Shown here: piece by piece, positions 1-8,137 of the stretch
Layout of the letters: each line of letters starts with the position of its first letter
Position numbering within the stretch: the stretch's first letter is position 1
From: an uncultured Chitinophagaceae bacterium
GTDB taxonomy: Bacteria; Bacteroidota; Bacteroidia; Chitinophagales; Chitinophagaceae
NCBI GenBank assembly: GCA_946885335.1
Contig: CAMPGG010000014.1
Span: 1 to 24,289 of the forward strand
DNA length: 24,289 nucleotides
Reading direction: 5' to 3'
Notes under the pieces: generated by a model
What the model saw: only the letters and a program-made list of their open reading frames with translations
Databases searched by the model: none
What the model was told of the DNA's origin: nothing
Made by a program: the position numbers and the translations under genes

Positions 1-9
1 ACCATTCAA

Positions 10-453
10 CTAATCAACTCTTTCATATGTCGTTTGTACCCCGGCATCGCTGGGAAAGAAACCGGAAAGAAGGACCAGTTTATTGCCGGTGATTTGAAAA
101 AATGTTTTTGGAACGGAAGTATCATTGTCAAAAATGAGTGCATGGTTAAATTCCCCGGGTTTTAGCTCCAGGCCCACTTCGCGACTGGCAGTTGAATCCG
201 GAATTATCTTGTATTGGCCGCTTTGCAAAAGAGCGCCATTTTCAAATTTTTGATAGTTACCATCGGCAAACTGCAAACGGTTACCGTTACCCGCAGGATA
301 TGTTGTTCGCATAGAACTTACCTGTTCCCGCATTTCCCAGGAGCCCTGGATCTCCTGTTTTGTATCTGAAGATTTTACGGCAGAATTGCTGCTGCAACTT
401 ATAAATATTATCACCATTATTGACAGGCAAATGACCGTCCATTTATTTTTCAT
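10..453 (-). CDS. small lipocalin-like lipoprotein, function unknown
   Basis: 147-residue protein that begins with a short basic n-region and a hydrophobic stretch ending in the lipobox FISC (Cys20), so it is very probably an SPII lipoprotein anchored in the inner or outer membrane. The Ser/Asn-rich stretch after the Cys is a typical linker. The mature part has the pattern of bacterial lipocalin-like domains: an IQGSWEM start (near residues 35-41), alternating beta strands, a GQYKI strand and a C-terminal TYERV strand. That assignment rests on pattern only. The gene is complete, with its stop at the left edge of the window. It diverges from the KaiC operon across a 432-bp spacer, so it is not part of that operon. 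No catalytic residues can be named and no ligand can be proposed. Confidence 0.75.
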   Translation of the reverse strand: MKNKWTVICLSIMVIIFISCSSNSAVKSSDTKQEIQGSWEMREQVSSMRTTYPAGNGNRLQFADGNYQKFENGALLQSGQYKIIPDSTASREVGLELKPGEFNHALIFDNDTSVPKTFFQITGNKLVLLSGFFPSDAGVQTTYERVD

Positions 454-885
454 TGTTCTTTTTTTGTAATTGACAAGTTACTTAATCACCCTGATTCATG
501 AGGGAGACAGCACAGGAAAAATCGCATTGATTTATTTTATGAGCCTGGATTGAATTCTAAGTATGTGGGTCATCACTAAAAATCCATTTACCAGTCATTT
601 TTGGATTATCCTTAGCTAAAATTCCCCAACTAATTGTGGAATTTATAACCTTCTGAAAAGGTCTTATTTAGCTTTTAAAACTCCCTGATTTTCAATTAAA
701 CGCTAGCATAAACACATAAATAAAGGACCATTTTATGGCTTTAACATATGTAATTTAAAGTTGGCCTGTTTTTTTAATATACTCGATTGTTTCCACATTA
801 TTCAAACTAATCCTTTGATATGCAACACTATGAAAAAAACATTTTCAGTTTTTAAATTTTCAGGCTTCTATTAATTAATGAGTTT
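454..885. other. gene-free divergent spacer upstream of the kai-like operon
   Basis: AT-rich 432-bp spacer between the divergent lipoprotein and kaiC genes. I checked for short ORFs and found only frames of about 18 codons or fewer with no support. It must contain the promoters of both flanking transcription units, but I could not find a convincing Bacteroidota TTG / TAnnTTTG pair, a clear hairpin or a known riboswitch in it. Confidence 0.5.
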
Positions 886-2619
886 ATGCCATCAAAACCT
901 AGTAAAAAGAAATCACCATCCCCGGATGTTTTACCAAAAACGCCTACAGGAATCAACGGCCTGGATGAAATTACAGGTGGAGGACTTCCCAAAGGAAGAC
1001 CGGCCCTCATTTGTGGTGCTGCAGGTTCTGGCAAAACCTTGCTATCCATTGAGTTTATTGTGAGAGGCGCAACTGAATATGAGGAACCTGGCGTTTTTAT
1101 GGCATTTGAAGAAAAAGCAGATGAACTTGCCGTGAATGTTGCATCGCTTGGATTTGATTTAAACAAATTACAGGAAGAAAAACTCATTAAAATTGATCAT
1201 GTACATATTGACAGAAGTGAAATAGAAGAAACCGGTGAATACGATCTTGATGGTTTGTTTGTTCGGCTTGGATATGCGATAGACAGTATCGGTGCCAAAC
1301 GGGTAGTGCTTGATACCATTGAAAATTTATTTTCAGGATTAAATAATAAAGCCATTCTGCGGGCTGAATTACGCAGGTTATTTGGCTGGTTAAAAAGCAA
1401 AGGAGTAACTGCAATTATTACCGGGGAAAAAGGTCAAAAAGGGTTAACACGCCAGGGCCTGGAAGAATACGTATCGGATAGTGTTATTTTGCTTGATAAC
1501 AGGGTAACCAATAAAATTACTACCCGCTTATTGCGGGTTATAAAATACAGGGGTTCTTCGCATGGCACAAATGAGTATCCTTTTTTAATTGATGAAGAAG
1601 GTATTACAGTTTTACCGGTAACCTCCTTGTTGCTGGAAAACGAAGTATCAACTAAAAGACATTCAACGGGCGTACCTGCTTTAGATAAAATGCTGGGAGG
1701 AAAAGGTTTTTTTGAAGGCAGTTCAATACTCATTTCCGGAACCGCAGGTACAGGAAAAACAAGCCTGGCCGCATCATTTGCCAATGAAACCTGTAACCAC
1801 AATGATCGGTGTATCTATTTTGCTTTTGAAGAATCGCCACAACAGATCATGCGAAATATGAAATCTATTGGCATTGATCTTGAAAAGCATGTAAAAAATG
1901 GTTTACTGGAAATGCATGCTTCCCGGCCCACATTATATGGACTAGAAATGCACCTGGTAACCATTTACAAAAAAATAAAAAAATTCAAACCAAAAGCAGT
2001 TGTTCTTGATCCAATTACCAACCTGGTAACAATAGGTTCTGTCAGTGAAGTTAAAGCGATGCTGATCAGGCTGATTGATTTTTTGCAAGCCGAACAGATT
2101 ACGGTTCTATTCACAGCATTAACATTAAATACCATTGTAAGTGAACAAACGGATGAAGGCGTTTCATCTCTCGTTGATGCATGGGTGTTAGTAAGAGATA
2201 TTGAATCTAATGGCGAAAGAAATCGCGGTTTATATATAATGAAGTCCAGGGGTATGAAACATTCGAACCAGGTTAGGGAATTTATTATTACGGATGAAGG
2301 CTTAAACCTGGTAGATGTTTACCTGGGGCCAGATGGCGTATTAACGGGCTCTGCAAGAGAAGCTCAGAAATTATCTGAAGTAACAGAACAGGTTTTACGC
2401 AAACACGGTTTAGGTAAAAAAGACCTGGAAATTGAAAGAAAAAGAAAAGTTCTGGAAGCAAGGATCACTTCTTTGAAAGAAGAATTTGAAACTGTCCAGG
2501 ACGAATTGAATAAATCGTTTGTTGAAGAACAAATTAAAAAAGAAGTGATCGAAAAAAATCGCCTGCAAATGATCCAGAGCAGGCTAACCAAAAATGTTGA
2601 GAATGATAATGGAAAATAA
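886..2619 (+). CDS. kaiC: KaiC-like double-domain RecA-family ATPase/autokinase
   Basis: 577-residue protein with two tandem RecA/KaiC domains. CI has Walker A GAAGSGKT (44-51), a catalytic Glu pair E75-E76 and a Walker B ending at D143. CII has Walker A GTAGTGKT (285-292), E315-E316 in FEES and a Walker B ending at D375. Alignment by eye to cyanobacterial KaiC across the segment D-x-x-x-S-x-x-x-D places S427-S428 at the autophosphorylated S431-T432 dyad and T422 at T426, so CII probably autophosphorylates on a Ser-Ser pair. Residues 512-570 are highly charged with heptad-like spacing (likely coiled coil) and replace the cyanobacterial A-loop and tail that bind KaiA. The ATG lacks a Shine-Dalgarno sequence, as is usual in this phylum. 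It is the first gene of a unit with two kaiB genes, a kinase and a regulator. Family assignment is very firm; oscillation is not implied. Confidence 0.97.
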   Translation: MPSKPSKKKSPSPDVLPKTPTGINGLDEITGGGLPKGRPALICGAAGSGKTLLSIEFIVRGATEYEEPGVFMAFEEKADELAVNVASLGFDLNKLQEEKLIKIDHVHIDRSEIEETGEYDLDGLFVRLGYAIDSIGAKRVVLDTIENLFSGLNNKAILRAELRRLFGWLKSKGVTAIITGEKGQKGLTRQGLEEYVSDSVILLDNRVTNKITTRLLRVIKYRGSSHGTNEYPFLIDEEGITVLPVTSLLLENEVSTKRHSTGVPALDKMLGGKGFFEGSSILISGTAGTGKTSLAASFANETCNHNDRCIYFAFEESPQQIMRNMKSIGIDLEKHVKNGLLEMHASRPTLYGLEMHLVTIYKKIKKFKPKAVVLDPITNLVTIGSVSEVKAMLIRLIDFLQAEQITVLFTALTLNTIVSEQTDEGVSSLVDAWVLVRDIESNGERNRGLYIMKSRGMKHSNQVREFIITDEGLNLVDVYLGPDGVLTGSAREAQKLSEVTEQVLRKHGLGKKDLEIERKRKVLEARITSLKEEFETVQDELNKSFVEEQIKKEVIEKNRLQMIQSRLTKNVENDNGK

Positions 2620-2917
2620 TATAAAATTAAAAGAATGGGAGCTTAGGCTTTATATAGCAGGTTATACGCCTAAATCAGTTGCGGCTTTAAATAACCTGAA
2701 AAAATATTGCGAAGAACATTTAAAAGATCAATACCGGATTGAAGTGGTAGACCTGTTGGTTCACCCACAATTGGCGGAAGGTGACCAGATTGTTGCCGTA
2801 CCTACATTGGTAAGAAAATTACCTGAGCCAATCAGGAAAATTATCGGTGATTTATCAAATGAAGAAAAAGTGTTGGTAGGATTAAACATTCGACCTGTAA
2901 AGAATTATCATGCGTAA
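2594..2917 (+). CDS. kaiB: KaiB-like protein 1
   Basis: 107-residue KaiB with the full family pattern: a first strand LRLYIAG, the [19 protein letters not shown] helix, a [22 protein letters not shown] segment with the conserved Pro, and the signature [16 protein letters not shown] near the C-terminus. It is close to cyanobacterial KaiB (about 102 residues) in length and sequence. KaiB proteins switch from a KaiB-only tetramer fold to a thioredoxin-like fold and bind the CI ring of KaiC. In the C-terminal signature the conserved Gly is kept, but the Asp two residues later (GLD in cyanobacteria) is Asn. The ORF starts inside the 3' end of kaiC (26-bp overlap); the ATG at 2609 would give 102 residues and an 11-bp overlap and is equally plausible. 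It overlaps the next kaiB by 8 bp. Confidence 0.95.
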   Translation: MLRMIMENNIKLKEWELRLYIAGYTPKSVAALNNLKKYCEEHLKDQYRIEVVDLLVHPQLAEGDQIVAVPTLVRKLPEPIRKIIGDLSNEEKVLVGLNIRPVKNYHA

Positions 2918-3239
2918 AAAAGAAGAGTATTCCGAAAAAGATGACAGCAGTTCAGAAACAAAAACATTTGAATTTGATCTTCGTTTATTCATCACCGGTG
3001 CCACACCTAATTCGGTCAGGGCAGTTAATAATATCAAAGCCATTTGCGAAGATCACTTAAAAGGTCGCTATGCTTTGGAGATTATTGATGTTTACCAGCA
3101 GGAGATTGTTGCAGAGCAGGAACAACTGGTTGCTTTGCCATTGCTTATTAAAAAAATGCCGTTACCGGAACGGCGGATGATCGGTGACTTATCAAACACC
3201 GAAAAAGTATTAAAAGGTTTGGGAGTGATAGTAAAATGA
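2910..3239 (+). CDS. kaiB: KaiB-like protein 2
   Basis: 109-residue second KaiB. Residues 1-20 form a charged, Ser/Glu-rich extension absent from its neighbour, followed by the KaiB domain: [51 protein letters not shown] and a terminal [12 protein letters not shown]. It is clearly diverged from the first KaiB: the PQLAE loop is replaced by QEIVAEQEQ, and the Asp after the conserved GL of the C-terminal signature is Gly. The protein ends right after this signature, so it lacks the tail found in cyanobacterial KaiB. Its start overlaps the stop of the first kaiB (8 bp) and its stop overlaps the kinase start (ATGA), which indicates translational coupling. It may bind KaiC in competition with, or instead of, the first KaiB, or may bind the kinase (inference). 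Confidence 0.95.
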   Translation: MRKKEEYSEKDDSSSETKTFEFDLRLFITGATPNSVRAVNNIKAICEDHLKGRYALEIIDVYQQEIVAEQEQLVALPLLIKKMPLPERRMIGDLSNTEKVLKGLGVIVK

Positions 3240-4543
3240 TTAAAAGGGAAACCATACAAACAAATAATGAAGCGCTTGAAAAGGAACTGGTTGAATTGCG
3301 CCATCAACTGGAAGAGGCCAGGGAAACAATAGAAGCTATTAGAACCGGCCAGATTGATGCATTGGTTGTGCAGGGAAATAATGGACATCAATTGTATACT
3401 TTAAAAAGTGCAGATCAAACTTACCGGTTTTTTATAGAAAACATGGCAGAAGGCGCTGTTACAATAAATAGCCAGGGCATTGTTCTTTACAGTAATTCCA
3501 GGTTTGCAAAAATGGCCAACAGGCCTTTATCCAGGGTAATAGGATTTCCTTTTGAAGATTTTATTTCCACGGAAAGTCTCCCTTTCTATAAAAAGTTATT
3601 TGAAAAATCCTGGCATTCAGAATGCAAAGGAGAGGTTAATTTGATTGATGGGGGCAGGCCTATACCCGTACAACTATCATTGACAACCATTGATATTGAA
3701 AAAGAAATTTCATTAAGTATTATACTTACCGATCTCACCGCACAAAAAAATACGCAGAAACAATTGCGGTCGAATAATGAAAAATTAGAAGAGATCAACC
3801 TGGCACTGGAATTAAGTAATCATGACCTGCACCAGTTTGCATCCATTGCCAGTCATGACTTGCAGGAGCCTTTAAGAAAGATCCAGATCTTTTCTAGTTT
3901 GATGAAAGACAAGGAAAATGAATTGGCGCCTGATTTAAGAAAATACCTGGATAAGATTGTGGACTCCTCGGGCAGAATGAAAAACCTGATTGTTGATATA
4001 TTAAATTATTCAAGGCTTTCAGCAAATATTACCCGGATTGAAAATATAGACCTTAATGAATTGGTCAATGAAATTATTGAGGATTTTGAACTGATCATCT
4101 CAGAAAAAAAAGCAATTATACAGGTGAATGAACTACCCGAATTAAATGCAAAAAGAGGACAGGTACGACAGGTGTTTCAAAATATCATCAGCAATGCATT
4201 AAAATTTTCAAAACCAGGAGAAGCGCCTTTAATTGAAATATTTTCAAAAAGAATAAATAATAAATCATTTGATGCTGAAGAAAATAGTACTGGCCCATTT
4301 TGTTTAATCAGCATTAAAGACAATGGGATAGGTTTTGATGAGAAATATGTAAGTAATATATTTGATCTTTTTGAACGGTTACATTCCAAAGACAAATATG
4401 AAGGCACTGGTATTGGATTGGCAATTGCAAAAAAAATCATTGAAAAACACCAGGGGCTGATTACCGCTACCAGTAAAACAGGGAACGGGGCTGAATTCAA
4501 AATAATCCTGCCTATTTCGCAATCACAGCCTGATGGCTTTTAA
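3236..4543 (+). CDS. soluble PAS-domain sensor histidine kinase of the kai-like operon
   Basis: 435-residue kinase with no membrane segment, hence cytoplasmic. Residues 5-35 look like a coiled coil running into EAIRTGQIDALVV, a segment common in PAS kinases of this type. A PAS domain spans about 62-170, and a second coiled linker leads to the HisKA domain with H-box SHDLQEP (phospho-acceptor H207). The HATPase_c domain has N-box QNIISNALKF (N320), G1 DNGIGF (362-367), F-box FDLFERL (376-382) and G2 GTGIGLAIA (390-398), so it should be fully active. The start overlaps the kaiB stop by 4 bp and the response regulator follows 6 bp after the stop. In cyanobacteria the clock output kinase SasA reads KaiC through a KaiB-like thioredoxin domain. 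This kinase has no such domain, so one of the KaiB proteins may supply the link (inference). Confidence 0.93.
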   Translation: MIKRETIQTNNEALEKELVELRHQLEEARETIEAIRTGQIDALVVQGNNGHQLYTLKSADQTYRFFIENMAEGAVTINSQGIVLYSNSRFAKMANRPLSRVIGFPFEDFISTESLPFYKKLFEKSWHSECKGEVNLIDGGRPIPVQLSLTTIDIEKEISLSIILTDLTAQKNTQKQLRSNNEKLEEINLALELSNHDLHQFASIASHDLQEPLRKIQIFSSLMKDKENELAPDLRKYLDKIVDSSGRMKNLIVDILNYSRLSANITRIENIDLNELVNEIIEDFELIISEKKAIIQVNELPELNAKRGQVRQVFQNIISNALKFSKPGEAPLIEIFSKRINNKSFDAEENSTGPFCLISIKDNGIGFDEKYVSNIFDLFERLHSKDKYEGTGIGLAIAKKIIEKHQGLITATSKTGNGAEFKIILPISQSQPDGF

Positions 4544-4549
4544 AAATAT

Positions 4550-4948
4550 ATGGGCCCAAAAAAAATACTACTTGCCGAAGACGACCTGGATGACCAGGAA
4601 CTCTTTTTTGATTTTTTATTGAAACGACAGGACATTGATTTGTTGCCTATAGTTGATAATGGTGTTGCCCTGGTAGATTATTTATCCGGTATTCCGGACG
4701 TTCAATTTTTCCCCGACCTTATTATATTAGATCAGAATATGCCATTAAAAAATGGCATTCAAACACTTCAGTTTTTAAAAACCAATGATCGCTTCTCACA
4801 TATCCCTGTTATCATTTATTCTACGTATACGGATGAACGTTTGATTCATACCTGTTCATCATTAGGTGCATCTGGTGTCTTTGTCAAACCCTTTACAAAA
4901 GAAGGTTATGATAATATGATCAATGATTTTTTAAAAATTATTACCTGA
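4550..4948 (+). CDS. single-domain response regulator (CheY/Rcp1-like)
   Basis: 132-residue receiver domain with nothing attached. The acidic pocket is E10-D11-D12 in ILLAEDDLDD, the phospho-acceptor is D61 in LIILDQNMP, the conserved hydroxyl is S91 in IIYST and the lysine is K113 in FVKPF. The DDLDDQELFFDFL start resembles the Rcp1-type regulators found beside phytochrome and PAS kinases. It has no output domain, so it must act by protein-protein contact or as a phosphorelay intermediate. It starts 6 bp after the kinase gene and is almost certainly its partner, closing the operon. The 218 bp that follow contain no gene. Confidence 0.93.
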   Translation: MGPKKILLAEDDLDDQELFFDFLLKRQDIDLLPIVDNGVALVDYLSGIPDVQFFPDLIILDQNMPLKNGIQTLQFLKTNDRFSHIPVIIYSTYTDERLIHTCSSLGASGVFVKPFTKEGYDNMINDFLKIIT

Positions 4949-5115
4949 ATTATCCTCAACCGGTTGCAGCAACTTCCTTTTAGATAATGTCTTATTAAAT
5001 TCTGGAATTACATAACGTTTTCATCTTTTATTCCGATAAGGTAAGATGCAATAAGGTTGTTTAATGAAGTGGTTAGTTTTCCAAATATGTTATCAAGACA
5101 CAAAAATTTTTGTTT

Positions 5116-5145
5116 TTTGTTAACATTCCTCGTAAATTAAATTTC
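5116..5145 (+). promoter_or_regulatory. candidate Bacteroidota promoter of the susC operon
   Basis: A TTTG at 5116-5119 and TAAATTTC at 5138-5145 lie 18 bp apart. They match the phylum's -33 TTG and -7 TAnnTTTG elements (last base G to C). The position, about 20 bp before the susC ATG, would leave a short leader. AT-rich sequence makes chance matches common, so this is tentative. Confidence 0.35.
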
Positions 5146-5166
5146 TAAACCAATTAATGTTTGCTT

Positions 5167-8118
5167 ATGAAACAAAAACTCTTGCTTGGACTATTGATGT
5201 TATTTACCCTAACCTCAATAGCACAACAACGTACAGTTACCGGAGTCGTTACAGACGATAAAGGTGTTCCTCTTTCCGGTGTTTCTGTGTCTATCAAGGG
5301 CACGACAACCGGTACAATTACCTCCGCTGATGGAGCTTTTTCACTCAATGTTCCCGCAAATTCAAATACTTTAGTTGTAAGTAACATTGGTTATGAATCA
5401 AAGGATGTAGACATTACCAATCAAACAAATATCAATATAACACTGACTAGCGCTGACCAGGTTTTGACTGATGTTGTGGTTGTCGGATACGGAACAGCAC
5501 GCAGGCGGGATCTTACCGGCGCCGTTGCTTCTGTAGCTGCTAAAGATTTTAATAAAGGAACCTTCACTTCGCCCGATCAGTTGATCCAGGGTAAAGCTGC
5601 AGGTGTATTAGTAATTAATAATACCGGTCAGCCAGGTGGTTCCACTACCGTACGTATCCGCGGAACGTCTTCTATCCGTTCCGGTAATCAGCCATTATTT
5701 GTGGTGGACGGTGTTCCTTTATCAGGCGGGTCTGCCCGTCCAGGCGCACAAGGTGGCGGAGCTTATGGAAATGATGGTGGTAACCCGTTAAACTTTATAA
5801 ATCCAAATGACATTGCATCCATGGAAATTTTAAAGGATGCATCTGCAACTGCTATTTATGGTTCAAGGGGTGCTAATGGTGTGGTACTGATCACCACAAA
5901 AAGAGGAAAATCAGGTATCCCTCAAATTGATGCTGGTGCTTCTGCAGGCTTCAGTACCGTTTTGAAAAAACTGGAAGTATTAAGCGCAGATGAATACAGG
6001 AAAGCATTGACTGATTATGGTCTCACAACAGGTGACTTTGGTAGCAGTGTTGACGCCTGGGATGCAATAACACAAACTGCACTGACTCAAAATTATAATG
6101 TTGCTGTTGGTGGTGGTAATGAAAATGGCCGCTACCGTATTTCAGCTGGCTACCTGAACCAGGAAGGTGTAATAAAGACTTCCAATCTTAAAAAAGTAAC
6201 AGCAAACCTGACATCAAATTTCAAATTCCTTGAAAGTAAAAAGCTGGGATTGGATTTCAATGTTTTGGTAACACAAACAGATGAACAAATAGCACCTATT
6301 TCTGCTTTTGTTGGATTTGAAGGAAATTTGATTTCGCAGGCTTTACAATGGAATCCAACGCATCTATTGATCAAGCCTGGAACTGATTCCGCCTGGATCG
6401 ATCCGGCAGTTGGTGCAACCACGATCAACCCATTAGCCCAATTAAATTATTTTGATGACAGGGCAAAAGTGAACTCAATTATTGCTAGTATTTCTCCATC
6501 TTACAAATTCACAGATGAATTGGAATACCGTTTCTTATATAGTGTGAACCGCCAGATGGGTGTAAGAAAAGGACAGGTGAACAGGTTATTGAATGTACAG
6601 GGTTTAGAAGGCAGGGGTGGCGCATTTATCGGTAATGATGAACAAACCAATTCCCAGCTTACCAATACATTAAGCTATAATAAGGAAGTAAATTCAGATC
6701 TGAATGTAAACGCAGTTATTGGTCATGAATGGCTGGTTTTCGATAGAAGAGGAAGTGGAACTGGTGGTCGCGACTTTACGAATGTTGGACTGGACTATTA
6801 TAATTACCTGCAGTTTACAACCCAGAATGATCGGTTTGTAAATTCATTTGCATCTCCTACAACTGAATTACAATCTTTCTTTGGTCGTGCAATCATCAAT
6901 TATAAAGACCGGTATTTGGTTACAGCTACCATGAGGGCAGATGGATCTACCAGGTTTGGAGAAAATAACAAATATGGTTATTTCCCTTCAGTAGGTGTTG
7001 CCTGGAACATTTCACAGGAAGGATTTTTAGCAGGAAACAATGTTTTTGATAATTTAAAATTGCGTGCAAGCTGGGGTAAAACAGGTAACCAGGAATTTCC
7101 ATCCGGTGCTTCTTTAAGCCGTTTTGGATTTGGTCAGCAAACAATTTCACAATCTAATTATGGTAACGAAGATTTGAAATGGGAAACATCCGCAACTACT
7201 AACGTAGGTCTTGATTTCGGATTTTTAAATAACAGGCTGTTTGGTTCTATTGATTATTTCTACAAGAAAACAACTGATGTATTGTTTGAACAAAACATCG
7301 TTCAGCCTGCACCCGGTGGAAGAATTTGGATCAACTTACCAGGTTATGTATTAAATAAGGGTGTTGAAATTATGCTTACCGGCAATGTGATGTCTACTGC
7401 AGATGCAAACTGGAATATATCTGCTAATGCATCATTCCTGGAAAATGATGTTCAAGGTTTAGCAGGTTTTTACCAAACCGGTGAACTGCGCGGACAAGGT
7501 TTCTCAGATGTAAGAGGTCAGCGTTTAATAAGTGGACAACCATTAAATGTATGGTACCTGAGACGATTTGATGGTCTTAATCCATCCGGCCAAAGTATCT
7601 ATTTACAGGATAAATTAGGTGGCGATTCCCTTATTTATGCCGGTAGTCCTAATCCAAAGATGTTATTAGGCTTATCAACAGATTTTTCCTACAAGCGGTT
7701 TTCGGCAACCATCAATATGAATGGTACATTCGGTCATTACTTATTTAACAACACTGCTGCTTCCGTACTTGGTATAGGAAACCTGGGAACCAGGAATATT
7801 GCGAAGTCATTAATTGGAGGCGAGGTTAAAGAAGCCATTTCAAATGCACCTGCACCTTCAACCAGGAACCTGGAAAAAGGTAACTACCTGAAAATGGCCA
7901 ATGCATCCTTAGGTTACAGAGTGGGTGATATTGGAAGCTTCAAAAATGTATTTGTTTCTTTAACTGGTCAAAATTTGTTTGTAATAACCAATTACACAGG
8001 ATTTGATCCTGAAGTAAATACAGATGGTGGATTTGGAGGAATTCCTTCATTAGGCATTGAGTATATCCCATATCCATCTGCAAGAACCGTTATGCTCAGT
8101 GTAAACTTTACTTTATAG
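5167..8118 (+). CDS. SusC/RagA-type TonB-dependent outer-membrane transporter
   Basis: 983-residue outer-membrane receptor. A signal peptide (MKQKLLLGLLMLFTLTSIAQ) precedes a carboxypeptidase-regulatory-like beta domain (about 22-95, VTGVVTDDKGVPLSGVSVSIKG). Next comes the SusC signature TDVVVVGYGTARRRDLTGAV and a plug domain with VRIRGTSSIRSGNQPLFVVDGVPL and SATAIYGSRGANGVVLITTKRG, followed by a long beta-barrel ending in the aromatic-rich VMLSVNFTL. There is no N-terminal STN domain, so it is not directly coupled to an anti-sigma/ECF pair. The frame is open to a TTG at 5161, but ATG 5167 fits the signal peptide. SusC imports oligomers in complex with SusD, which follows after 19 bp. The substrate is not evident from the sequence alone; the nearby GH65 suggests an alpha-glucosylated molecule. 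Confidence 0.96.
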   Translation: MKQKLLLGLLMLFTLTSIAQQRTVTGVVTDDKGVPLSGVSVSIKGTTTGTITSADGAFSLNVPANSNTLVVSNIGYESKDVDITNQTNINITLTSADQVLTDVVVVGYGTARRRDLTGAVASVAAKDFNKGTFTSPDQLIQGKAAGVLVINNTGQPGGSTTVRIRGTSSIRSGNQPLFVVDGVPLSGGSARPGAQGGGAYGNDGGNPLNFINPNDIASMEILKDASATAIYGSRGANGVVLITTKRGKSGIPQIDAGASAGFSTVLKKLEVLSADEYRKALTDYGLTTGDFGSSVDAWDAITQTALTQNYNVAVGGGNENGRYRISAGYLNQEGVIKTSNLKKVTANLTSNFKFLESKKLGLDFNVLVTQTDEQIAPISAFVGFEGNLISQALQWNPTHLLIKPGTDSAWIDPAVGATTINPLAQLNYFDDRAKVNSIIASISPSYKFTDELEYRFLYSVNRQMGVRKGQVNRLLNVQGLEGRGGAFIGNDEQTNSQLTNTLSYNKEVNSDLNVNAVIGHEWLVFDRRGSGTGGRDFTNVGLDYYNYLQFTTQNDRFVNSFASPTTELQSFFGRAIINYKDRYLVTATMRADGSTRFGENNKYGYFPSVGVAWNISQEGFLAGNNVFDNLKLRASWGKTGNQEFPSGASLSRFGFGQQTISQSNYGNEDLKWETSATTNVGLDFGFLNNRLFGSIDYFYKKTTDVLFEQNIVQPAPGGRIWINLPGYVLNKGVEIMLTGNVMSTADANWNISANASFLENDVQGLAGFYQTGELRGQGFSDVRGQRLISGQPLNVWYLRRFDGLNPSGQSIYLQDKLGGDSLIYAGSPNPKMLLGLSTDFSYKRFSATINMNGTFGHYLFNNTAASVLGIGNLGTRNIAKSLIGGEVKEAISNAPAPSTRNLEKGNYLKMANASLGYRVGDIGSFKNVFVSLTGQNLFVITNYTGFDPEVNTDGGFGGIPSLGIEYIPYPSARTVMLSVNFTL

Positions 8119-8137
8119 AAATTAAAAAAATTACTGT

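Noticed and set aside
852..1187. 111-codon minus-strand frame opposite the start of kaiC
   Set aside because: Low-complexity Ser/Pro-rich product lying within the KaiC coding sequence; a shadow of the codon usage on the other strand.
4949..4990. GTTGC-A-GCAAC inverted repeat after the response regulator as a terminator
   Set aside because: The arms are separated by a single base, so the hairpin would have to open its inner pairs, and no proper T-tract follows.
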